A stretch of DNA of 64,000 bases from assembly GCF_003173575.1 (NCBI RefSeq), contig NZ_QGNY01000003.1:62001-126000 (forward strand), read 5' to 3'. Shown here one piece after another: positions 42,740 to 50,377 of the stretch; the first letter of the stretch is position 1, and every line of letters begins with the position of its first letter. Under the pieces are notes generated by a model. The model did not search any database, had not been told where the DNA came from, and saw nothing but the letters and a program-made list of their open reading frames with translations. Origin of the DNA: Pedobacter paludis. Its GTDB lineage: Bacteria; Bacteroidota; Bacteroidia; Sphingobacteriales; Sphingobacteriaceae. Both the position numbers and the translations under genes were made by a program.

Positions 42740-44644
42740 CTATTTTTCTTCTTTCACTTCTTCGAAATCAACATCGGTAACGTTATCACCGCCACCTTGA
42801 GGCTGACCATCAGCTTGTGGTTGTTCACCACCTTGAGGCTGACCGCCATCTTTGTACATTTCTTCTGATGCTGAATTCCATGCATTTTGCAATTCAGCTT
42901 GTGCTGCATCGATATCTGCAAAGTTACGAGAACCGTGTGCTGCTTTCAATTTCTCTAAACCAGCTTCGATTGGCGCTTTTTTATCAGCAGATAATTTATC
43001 GCCAAACTCTTTCAATTGTTTCTCGGTAGAGAAGATTAAAGCATCAGCACCGTTGATTTTATCAGCTTCTTCTTTTGCTTTAGCATCATCAGTCGCATTA
43101 GCTTCTGCTTCTTCTTTCATTTTTTTGATCTCAGCATCAGTTAAACCTGAAGATGCTTCGATACGGATTTTTTGCTCTTTACCAGTCGCTTTATCTTTAG
43201 CGCTTACGTGTAAAATACCGTTAGCATCAATATCGAAAGATACTTCTACTTGAGGCACACCACGAGGTGCTGGTGGAATACCATCCAAAATGAAACGGCC
43301 AATTGTACGGTTTTGAGTAGCCATTGGGCGCTCGCCTTGTAAAATATGGATTTCTACTGATGGCTGGTTATCAGCTGCAGTTGAGAAAGTTTCAGATTTT
43401 TTAGTTGGAATGGTTGTGTTAGACTCGATTAATTTAGTCATTACACCACCCATAGTTTCGATACCTAATGATAAAGGCGTAACGTCTAATAACAATACAT
43501 CTTTCACATCACCAGTTAACACACCACCTTGAATAGCAGCACCAATTGCTACAACCTCATCAGGGTTAACACCTTTACTTGGCTCTTTACCGAAGAAAGC
43601 TTTAACCGCTTCCTGAATTGCAGGAATACGAGTTGAACCACCTACCAAGATAATTTCATCGATATCACTTGTGCTTAAACCAGCGTTTTTCAAAGCCGAT
43701 TTACAAGGATCGATAGTACGTTTAATTAAGCTATCAGCCAATTGCTCAAATTTAGCACGAGTTAAAGTACGTACTAAGTGTTTAGGGCCGCTCGCATCAG
43801 CAGTAATGTATGGTAAGTTAATTTCAGTAGAAGTTGTGCTAGATAACTCAATTTTAGCTTTCTCAGCAGCTTCTTTTAAACGTTGTAACGCCATCGGATC
43901 TTTTGCAAGGTCCATGCTGTTTTCAGATTTAAATTCAGAAGTTAACCAATCAATAATAATGTGGTCAAAGTCGTCACCACCTAAGTGTGTATCACCGTCA
44001 GTAGATTTTACTTCGAAAACACCATCACCTAATTCTAAAACAGAAACATCATGAGTACCACCACCGCAGTCAAACACAACAATTTTCATGTCTTTATGTG
44101 CCTTATCTAAACCATAAGCTAAAGCAGCTGCAGTTGGCTCGTTAATGATACGTTTTACTTGTAAACCAGCAATTTCACCAGCTTCTTTAGTAGCCTGACG
44201 TTGTGCATCGTTAAAGTAAGCCGGCACAGTAATAACTGCTTCGGTAACTTCCTGACCCAAGAAATCTTCAGCAGTTTTTTTCATTTTTTGTAGAATCATT
44301 GCAGAAATCTCTTGTGGAGTATATTTTCTGTCGTCTATTTCTACGCGAGGTGTGTTGTTATCACCTTTAACAACTTTATAAGGTACACGTCCAGCTTCTT
44401 TCGCACTTTCGTCGTAGCTGCTGCCCATAAAGCGTTTAATCGAATATATCGTTTTTGTTGGGTTGGTTATAGCCTGACGTTTAGCAGGCTCGCCAACTTT
44501 ACGCTCACCGTTTTCTGCAAAAGCAACAATAGACGGTGTAGTACGTTTACCCTCACTGTTTGCGATAACTACAGGCTCATTGCCCTCCATTACGCTCACG
44601 CAAGAGTTTGTTGTTCCTAAGTCTATTCCAATAATTTTTCCCAT
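42740..44644 (-). CDS. dnaK: chaperone DnaK (Hsp70)
   Basis: The protein has 634 residues. Canonical signatures are [33 protein letters not shown] and [14 protein letters not shown], with the substrate-binding domain and a Gly/Gln-rich tail ending [11 protein letters not shown]. It is an ATP-driven folding chaperone. It stands alone, separate from dnaJ/grpE, with cbpA/cbpM about 5 kb away. An inverted repeat, TGCCAA-N7-TTGGCA (44705-44723), lies about 60 bases upstream. Confidence 0.97.
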   Translation of the reverse strand: MGKIIGIDLGTTNSCVSVMEGNEPVVIANSEGKRTTPSIVAFAENGERKVGEPAKRQAITNPTKTIYSIKRFMGSSYDESAKEAGRVPYKVVKGDNNTPRVEIDDRKYTPQEISAMILQKMKKTAEDFLGQEVTEAVITVPAYFNDAQRQATKEAGEIAGLQVKRIINEPTAAALAYGLDKAHKDMKIVVFDCGGGTHDVSVLELGDGVFEVKSTDGDTHLGGDDFDHIIIDWLTSEFKSENSMDLAKDPMALQRLKEAAEKAKIELSSTTSTEINLPYITADASGPKHLVRTLTRAKFEQLADSLIKRTIDPCKSALKNAGLSTSDIDEIILVGGSTRIPAIQEAVKAFFGKEPSKGVNPDEVVAIGAAIQGGVLTGDVKDVLLLDVTPLSLGIETMGGVMTKLIESNTTIPTKKSETFSTAADNQPSVEIHILQGERPMATQNRTIGRFILDGIPPAPRGVPQVEVSFDIDANGILHVSAKDKATGKEQKIRIEASSGLTDAEIKKMKEEAEANATDDAKAKEEADKINGADALIFSTEKQLKEFGDKLSADKKAPIEAGLEKLKAAHGSRNFADIDAAQAELQNAWNSASEEMYKDGGQPQGGEQPQADGQPQGGGDNVTDVDFEEVKEEK

Positions 44645-44704
44645 TGTATTTTTATTTTCTCTTTTTTAAGTATTATAATTTCTACTCCTATTAAACAATG
44701 CATG

Positions 44705-44723
44705 TGCCAATTGGTTTTTGGCA
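44705..44723. promoter_or_regulatory. inverted repeat upstream of dnaK
   Basis: TGCCAA (44705-44710), 7 bases, TTGGCA (44718-44723). It lies about 60 bases before the dnaK ATG, where a promoter or operator is expected. It differs from the CIRCE element. Its role in heat-shock control is only a guess. Confidence 0.4.
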
Positions 44724-45186
44724 GTTAATATTGGTAAAAGACTGATAAAATGTAAAAAATGTTGTCTTTGAATACTGACAGCATGACAGAGAGAGCCTCA
44801 TCCGGCCTTTGGCCACCTTCTCCAGAGGAGAAGGATAGCATACTAGCTAGGCAACTGGCTAAGCCCTCCCTTTTGGGGAGGGTTGGGCTATTTGAAAATT
44901 AAAGTTAGAAGTTCTTAGGGAGCACATGCCCCGTGCCAAAGGCACTCCTTTGGAGCTGTACGCTTTACTTCGTTACACTCCGTGCTCGCTCCCATCGGGT
45001 TATAAAAGGAGTTTTGTGCTTTTCGTAAAGAAACCACCCCCAACCCCTCCTTAAAATAAAGAGGGGAGCTGGATAGTGCAGGCCAAAAAAATTGACTAAA
45101 GGCACAACCTAAAGTTAGTACATACTAAATTACCAAACTCCAAACATTCAAAGTGGCGAGGACTGGCCTCAGCCTTGATTTTTGCT

Positions 45187-45210
45187 CCACTTTTTATCAA
45201 GAAAAAGTGG
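45187..45210. repeat. 9-bp palindrome CCACTTTTT/AAAAAGTGG
   Basis: Perfect 9-bp arms with loop ATCAAG. This is a hairpin with T and A runs that could terminate transcription, or a dispersed repeat. Confidence 0.6.
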
Positions 45211-45265
45211 AAAAAGCTTTCCGATAAAATCGGCATTAACTTATCTGACCGAAAGAAACCAAAAA

Positions 45266-45292
45266 CCGTTGGTTGAAACCAACGGCAATGAA
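45266..45292. repeat. REP-like palindrome, third unit
   Basis: CCGTTGGTT-GA-AACCAACGG followed by CAATGAA. It has the same architecture as 42191-42218, with compensatory changes in both arms (GGCT/AGCC to GGTT/AACC), which shows that the hairpin itself is conserved. Confidence 0.75.
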
Positions 45293-45342
45293 GATGAATA
45301 ATCCTCAATTTATTGTATCTTCAATTCTAAAACCTAATCAAA

Positions 45343-45705
45343 ATGCAATTAGCAGCAGAAATCATTATTGGCTTAGTCGCCTCAATCCACATTTACATCT
45401 TGTGGCTAGAAATGTTTGCCTGGACAACAAGAGCACCAAAAGTTTTCAAAACAATCCCCAAAGATTTATTCATACCAACCAAAACTTTAGCAGCGAACCA
45501 AGGTCTTTATAACGGTTTTTTGGCTGCAGGTTTAATCTGGTCGCTTTGCATTACCGACCATCATTGGAGATTTTACGTAGCCATATTCTTCTTAACCTGT
45601 GTAATTATTGCCGGTATTTATGGTGCTGCAACAGCGAGTAAAAAAATTCTTTATGTGCAATCTATCCCAGCTTTGGTTGCTTTGATTTTATTGCATTTGA
45701 AATAG
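45343..45705 (+). CDS. DUF1304 small membrane protein
   Basis: The 120 residues form four hydrophobic segments; AAEIIIGLVASIHIYILWLE and the ANQGLYNGFLAAGLIW stretch are DUF1304 signatures. The function of the family is unknown. The next gene starts 9 bases after the stop. Confidence 0.85.
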   Translation: MQLAAEIIIGLVASIHIYILWLEMFAWTTRAPKVFKTIPKDLFIPTKTLAANQGLYNGFLAAGLIWSLCITDHHWRFYVAIFFLTCVIIAGIYGAATASKKILYVQSIPALVALILLHLK

Positions 45706-45714
45706 ATAAAAGGC

Positions 45715-46290
45715 ATGAGAAATTGTTTAATGCTCATCATCCTTTTTACACTTACCAGTTTCAAATCAACCACTAACAATAAAATAAACGAGTCAAAAAT
45801 TAATGAAGCTTTAACGTTTTGTAAGCAAAACAAAATGGATACTTCCATTTGCCTTTTTGTAGATATGAGCATTCATTCTGGCAAAAACAGAATTTTTGTT
45901 TACGATTTTAATAAAAAAGAAATCACAATCGAAGGTCTCTGTGCACATGGTATTGGAGGCGGAAGTACAGCAACCAAGCCAGTATTCAGCAACAAAGAAG
46001 GCAGTTATTGCACTTCATTGGGAAAGTATAAAGTTCAGGGCCGTTCGTACAGCAATTGGGGAATTAATGTTCATTATAAAATGTATGGACTGGAAAAAAC
46101 GAACAGCAATGCCTTTAAACGAATTGTAGTTTTGCATTCCTATACACCGGTTCCGAGTCAGGAAATTTATCCTCAAACGTTGTTTGGGCAAAGCGCTGGT
46201 TGCCCAGTTTTATCTGATGCGACGATGCGGAAAATCGATGCTCTTTTAAAAACCAAGAAAAAGCCGGTTTTGCTTTGGATTTATGTTTAA
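45715..46290 (+). CDS. murein L,D-transpeptidase catalytic domain protein
   Basis: The protein has 191 residues, with an N-terminal signal-like segment (LMLIILFTLTSF). The catalytic domain is of the YkuD_2 type: a His in VVLHSYTP and the nucleophile C163 in GQSAGCPVLSD. It would form or remodel 3-3 peptidoglycan crosslinks or anchor proteins in the periplasm. It is probably co-transcribed with the DUF1304 gene. Confidence 0.87.
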   Translation: MRNCLMLIILFTLTSFKSTTNNKINESKINEALTFCKQNKMDTSICLFVDMSIHSGKNRIFVYDFNKKEITIEGLCAHGIGGGSTATKPVFSNKEGSYCTSLGKYKVQGRSYSNWGINVHYKMYGLEKTNSNAFKRIVVLHSYTPVPSQEIYPQTLFGQSAGCPVLSDATMRKIDALLKTKKKPVLLWIYV

Positions 46291-46327
46291 GAAATTTAAA
46301 AGCCATCGTGATGACACAAACCATTTT

Positions 46328-46385
46328 ACCATATAAGACATCGAAGAATCATATAAGCCATCTGTCTTATATTTTCTTATATGGT
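46328..46385. repeat. 11-bp inverted repeat with word-like interior
   Basis: ACCATATAAGA (46328-46338) and TCTTATATGGT (46375-46385). The interior repeats CATATAAG and TCTTAT fragments. It lies between convergent genes, so it may also act as a terminator. Confidence 0.6.
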
Positions 46386-46401
46386 TCATTTTAAGATTAA
46401 A

Positions 46402-47598
46402 TTACAATTCCAGCAATCTTTCCAAATGATGATAACCAATTCCGAAATATGCTTTGCTCTCTTTAATTTTATTTAATATCTCAGTACTCTTCTCTTTGTT
46501 CCTTATTCCTTGCTCTTTGCTCTTAATCCCCACTACCAGTACATTCTTCGGTGTATGCGCATCAGAAATAAATTCAAAAACCTTTGTTTTATAACCGAAG
46601 TATTCCAAAATCAAGGCACGAATTCCATCAGTAACCATTTCAGCCTGACGCTCCAGAAAGATGCCATATTTGGTTAAAAACGAAACATCGTTCTTCACTT
46701 TATTTTGTTCAATTTCCCTACGAATTTGTTTGTGGCAACATGGTGCAACTACAATTAGTTCAGCATTGGCTCTAATGCCTTTGAAGATTGCATCATCGGT
46801 TGCCGTGTCACAAGCGTGTAGTGCAATTAGCAAATTCACATCTTCAGCATTATAATCTTCAATCGTTCCCTGAACAAAATTCAATTGATCAAAAGACGAT
46901 TTATCAGCCACTGCATTACATAAATCTACCATATCCTGGCGAAACTCAACGCCAACAACTTCTGAATTTAGATTTAAAACCGAATGCAGATAATCATACA
47001 ATGCAAAAGTTAAATAACCTTTACCAGAACCCATATCGGCAACTTTTTTAATTGTACCCTCTGGCAGTTCCTTAATTAGAGAACTTAAAATCTCGATGTA
47101 ATGGTTAATCTGACGGAACTTATCCTGTGCATTTTTGAAAACTTTTCCATCAGCATCTGTAATCTTTAATTCCGTTAAGTAAGATTTTGAATCAGGCTTA
47201 ATCAACCTCGATTTTTCTTTATCATGGCTACCTGTCGGAACTTCTTTTGCAGACGCTTTTGTTTCTCTTAAAACAATTTTACCATTGTTCAACTCCTCAA
47301 AAATTAAATCCTTTTCGGTTGTAAACAATGTTCCGATTTTAAATCCGGTATTTAAGTATTCAGAAATTAGATTTACTCCTTCCTTAAATTCAAAGTTTTT
47401 AACTACATCCCGAGTTTTATATCGAAAAGTGAAAGCCAACTTATCTTCTCGCTTAATTAAAACTTTTCGAACAAGAATTTGCTTTAATGCCTCTTCCGAA
47501 CCTTTATAATTACCCAAAGAAACTTTAACAAAGTTTTGTGATTTTAAGCTCAGTTCAAAGGCTGAAATAAATTGTTCTATATGTTCTGAAAATACCAT
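46402..47598 (-). CDS. SAM-dependent methyltransferase (TRM13/METTL25-like)
   Basis: The protein has 398 residues. SAM-binding motif I is VADMGSGKGYLTFALYDYL; later come IALHACDTATDDAI and VVAPCCHKQIRRE, the Cys-Cys-His motif of TRM13- and METTL25-type RNA/protein methyltransferases. The substrate is unknown. Near the C-terminus, IKSKEQGIRNKEKS is encoded by AGAGCAAAGAGCAAGGAATAAGG-type DNA like the intergenic word repeat at 27936-27992, so the coding frame may have absorbed such a repeat. Confidence 0.87.
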   Translation of the reverse strand: MVFSEHIEQFISAFELSLKSQNFVKVSLGNYKGSEEALKQILVRKVLIKREDKLAFTFRYKTRDVVKNFEFKEGVNLISEYLNTGFKIGTLFTTEKDLIFEELNNGKIVLRETKASAKEVPTGSHDKEKSRLIKPDSKSYLTELKITDADGKVFKNAQDKFRQINHYIEILSSLIKELPEGTIKKVADMGSGKGYLTFALYDYLHSVLNLNSEVVGVEFRQDMVDLCNAVADKSSFDQLNFVQGTIEDYNAEDVNLLIALHACDTATDDAIFKGIRANAELIVVAPCCHKQIRREIEQNKVKNDVSFLTKYGIFLERQAEMVTDGIRALILEYFGYKTKVFEFISDAHTPKNVLVVGIKSKEQGIRNKEKSTEILNKIKESKAYFGIGYHHLERLLEL

Positions 47599-47885
47599 CG
47601 ATAAATTTTAAAAAACAAAGATAATCCAATTTATTTTGTCATCACCCAAAAGACCATAATGTAACAATTGCACGACTTTAAAAAAACTAATTATTCAAAT
47701 CATTTTTGTAATTTAAAAGAATCATCTTTAAAATATTTACCAGCAACCTTTTACTAATACGATTTAGAAAACACCACAAGTAAGAATATGTAATCATTCC
47801 AAAATAGAAAATCATGTTGAATAAGCTTTTAATTCACAAATTTTAGCTTTAGATTAGAATATCATTTCATTTCTAACCATTATCT

Positions 47886-49622
47886 ATGAGTGAATTTCAG
47901 ATAAAAAAGTCGCCTATTGTGTATGATGCCATTGTTGTTGGCTCGGGCGCAGGAGGTGGCATGGCCGCTTATGTTCTTGCCAATGCAGGTCAAAAAGTTT
48001 TAATGCTCGAAGCCGGTCAATATTTCGATCCAAGATTAGATTCTCATCAGCTAAAATGGCCGTGGGAATCGCCTCGCCGTGGCGCGGGTACTGTTCGTCC
48101 GTTTGGAGATTTTGATGCTTCATACGGCGGCTGGGAGCTTGAAGGAGAACCTTACACCCAAAAAAATAAAACAGAATTCGAATGGTTTAGATCGCGAATG
48201 CTTGGTGGCCGCACCAATCACTGGGGAAGAATTTCGTTAAGAATGGGTCCGCAGGATTTTAAACCAACCGATGGCTTAACTGACGATTGGCCTATAACCT
48301 ACAACGATGTAAAACCATTTTACGATAAGGTTGATCGTATGATTGGCATTTACGGAACGGTAGAAGGCTTAGAAAATGAACCCGATGGAATCTTTATGAA
48401 ACCGCCGAAACCTCGTTTAAATGAATTATTCATAAAAAAAGGTGCAGAAAAAGCGGGCGTGAAAGTAATTACCGGTCGTGGAGCCGTAATGACGGAATCC
48501 ATTAAGGGCAATAACGATCGTGCACCATGTTTCTATTGTGGTCAATGTGGAAGAAGCTGTAAAGTTTATGGCGATTTTTCTGCATCATCTTGCTTGGTTA
48601 TTCCCGCCGTAAAAACCGGAAATCTAACTGTGATTACCGACGCAATGGTTAGAGAGGTAATTACCGATAAGGATGGAACTGCAAAAGGTGTTTCTTATGT
48701 TAACAGAAAAGATTTGCAGGAATATCAGGTAAATGGGAAACTTGTAATTTTGGGTGCCAGTGCCTGCGAATCTGCTCGGATTCTTTTAAATTCAAAATCT
48801 TCGGCACATCCTGGTGGTTTGGCCAATAGCAGTGGTGTAGTTGGAAAATATCTCCACGATTCTACAGGCGCAGGTGTTTATGGCTTTCTTCCACAGTTAA
48901 TGGATCGGAAACGTTATAATGAAGATGGACTTGGAAGTGTACATATTTATTCCCCTTGGTGGCTTGATAATAAGAAATTAAACTTTCCTCGTGGTTACCA
49001 CATAGAATATGGTGGTGGAATGGGTATGCCATCTTACGGATTTGGCGGAGGTGTTTCAAAAATAAATGGGATGGTTCCCGATCGAAATGGCAACAAAAAA
49101 GAAGCCGGCGGATATGGTAAATCACTAAAAGATGATTACCGCCGGTTTTACGGAACAAGTGTGGGTATGGCAGGTAGGGGAACAGCGATCGCTCGTGAAG
49201 ATAATTATTGCGAAATCGACCCGAATATGGTTGATAAATATGGAATTCCAGTCTTAAGATTCAACTATACTTGGGCTAAGGAAGAAATTCTTCAGGCCAA
49301 GCACATGCAAGAAACCTTCCTTTCCATTATGAAGGAAATGGGTGCAGTGGTTACTTCTGAAATCCATGGTGCTGATACCAATTATGGCTTATTAAATCCA
49401 GGGAAGATTATTCATGAGGTTGGAACCATCCGCATGGGCGATGACCCTAAAAAATCGGCCTTAAATAAATATTGCCAGGCACACGATTGTAAAAATTTAT
49501 TTGTTGTTGATGCTGGTCCATTTGTACAGCAGGGTGATAAAAATGCAACTTGGACCATTTTAGCCTTATCCATGAGAACTGCTGAATATATTTTGGCTCA
49601 AAAGAAAAAACAGAATATTTAA
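47886..49622 (+). CDS. GMC-family oxidoreductase, large subunit
   Basis: The protein has 578 residues. The FAD site is VVGSGAGGGMAAYVLANAG. A Cys-rich stretch, CFYCGQCGRSCKVYG, is typical of gluconate 2-dehydrogenase-type large subunits. The C-terminal GMC domain has GTIRMGDDP and the FVVDAGPF / NATWTILALS ending. It is a flavin-linked sugar or polyol dehydrogenase. Its small subunit gene follows 1 base after the stop. The cytochrome subunit is not seen. Confidence 0.93.
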   Translation: MSEFQIKKSPIVYDAIVVGSGAGGGMAAYVLANAGQKVLMLEAGQYFDPRLDSHQLKWPWESPRRGAGTVRPFGDFDASYGGWELEGEPYTQKNKTEFEWFRSRMLGGRTNHWGRISLRMGPQDFKPTDGLTDDWPITYNDVKPFYDKVDRMIGIYGTVEGLENEPDGIFMKPPKPRLNELFIKKGAEKAGVKVITGRGAVMTESIKGNNDRAPCFYCGQCGRSCKVYGDFSASSCLVIPAVKTGNLTVITDAMVREVITDKDGTAKGVSYVNRKDLQEYQVNGKLVILGASACESARILLNSKSSAHPGGLANSSGVVGKYLHDSTGAGVYGFLPQLMDRKRYNEDGLGSVHIYSPWWLDNKKLNFPRGYHIEYGGGMGMPSYGFGGGVSKINGMVPDRNGNKKEAGGYGKSLKDDYRRFYGTSVGMAGRGTAIAREDNYCEIDPNMVDKYGIPVLRFNYTWAKEEILQAKHMQETFLSIMKEMGAVVTSEIHGADTNYGLLNPGKIIHEVGTIRMGDDPKKSALNKYCQAHDCKNLFVVDAGPFVQQGDKNATWTILALSMRTAEYILAQKKKQNI

Positions 49623-49623
49623 T

Positions 49624-50256
49624 ATGAATAGAAGAGAATCCTTAAAGGCCATTGGCCTAACCGCGATAAGTACGGCTGTTCTTGTTGAAGCTTGTAAACA
49701 ACCTGAAACCAAAACAGAAATTGCCAAACCAGAAGAAACGGCCAAAGAAGCAGGCAGAGAACCATGGGAGATTGATAGAGATAAAAATCTAAAATCTGAA
49801 ACGTTTTTTAATAAGCATGAGATGGCAACCATAACCGTTTTGGCTGATATCATTATCCCTAAAGATGATATATCTGGAAGCGCTTCAGATGCAAAAGTCC
49901 CTGAATTTATCGAATTTATTGTAAAAGACATTCCAGAGCACAAAGTTCCGATGCGTGGCGGACTTAAATGGTTAGATATTTACAGCTTTAACAAATTTCA
50001 GAAATCTTTTGTAGAAGCCTCGGAAAAAGAGCAAATATCCATTATAGATGAAATTGCTTATCCTGCAAAGGCAAGACCAGAAATGCAGGCTGGAGTTGCC
50101 TTTTTTAACAGAATGAGAGATTTAACGGCTTCAGGTTTTTACACAACTGAAATTGGCGTTAAGGATATTGGTTATGTAGGCAATTCTCCGAATCAATGGG
50201 CTGGTGTTCCGGATGATGTATTGAAGCAGTATGGAATGCAGAATGTGAAAATATAA
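49624..50256 (+). CDS. gluconate 2-dehydrogenase subunit 3-like protein
   Basis: The protein has 210 residues. The start MNRRESLKAIGLTA is a Tat-like signal (NRRES), and VLVEAC is a lipobox, so it is probably a Tat-exported lipoprotein. The body matches the Gluconate_2-dh3 family (FNKHEMATITVLADIIIPKD; YSFNKFQKSFVEA). It forms a complex with the GMC subunit encoded immediately upstream and probably carries it across the inner membrane. Confidence 0.92.
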   Translation: MNRRESLKAIGLTAISTAVLVEACKQPETKTEIAKPEETAKEAGREPWEIDRDKNLKSETFFNKHEMATITVLADIIIPKDDISGSASDAKVPEFIEFIVKDIPEHKVPMRGGLKWLDIYSFNKFQKSFVEASEKEQISIIDEIAYPAKARPEMQAGVAFFNRMRDLTASGFYTTEIGVKDIGYVGNSPNQWAGVPDDVLKQYGMQNVKI

Positions 50257-50265
50257 TAACTTATC

Positions 50266-50367
50266 GCCATTGCGAGGTACGAAGCTCCAAAGGAGTGACT
50301 ATGTTACAATCCTACAACTATCGCTATAATTTAGCGCATTAAGATTGCTTCGTGCCTCGCAATGACG
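50266..50367. repeat. 105-bp dispersed inverted-ended element, copy B
   Basis: The element runs from GCCATTGCGAGGTACGAAGC to GCTTCGTGCCTCGCAATGAC plus G, with 18-base imperfect inverted ends. It aligns along its length with 42554-42658, including a shared GCATTAAGATTGCTT block and ACAAAGGAGT/CCAAAGGAGT. It lies between convergent genes. Confidence 0.75.
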
Positions 50368-50377
50368 GTTTTTTGAG

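Larger units (their letters stand above)
44645..45342. other. repeat-rich spacer between dnaK and the DUF1304 gene
   Basis: These 698 bases have no supported gene. In order the spacer holds: the TGCCAA-N7-TTGGCA repeat (44705-44723); CCTTCTCC-AGA-GGAGAAGG (44816-44834); a CCCTCCC...GGGAGGG palindrome (44864-44882), related to 53539-53572; a GTGCCAAAGGCACTCCTTTGG stretch near 44931; CCACTTTTT-ATCAAG-AAAAAGTGG (45187-45210); and the REP-like unit at 45266-45292. An open frame on the minus strand (45096-45308) only covers these repeats. Confidence 0.7.

Noticed and set aside
42852..44620. Long plus-strand frames opposite dnaK
   Set aside because: Antisense to dnaK; the composition reflects its codon bias, with no domains.
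45096..45308. 70-codon minus-strand frame
   Set aside because: It covers the palindrome at 45187-45210 and the REP-like unit; no protein features.
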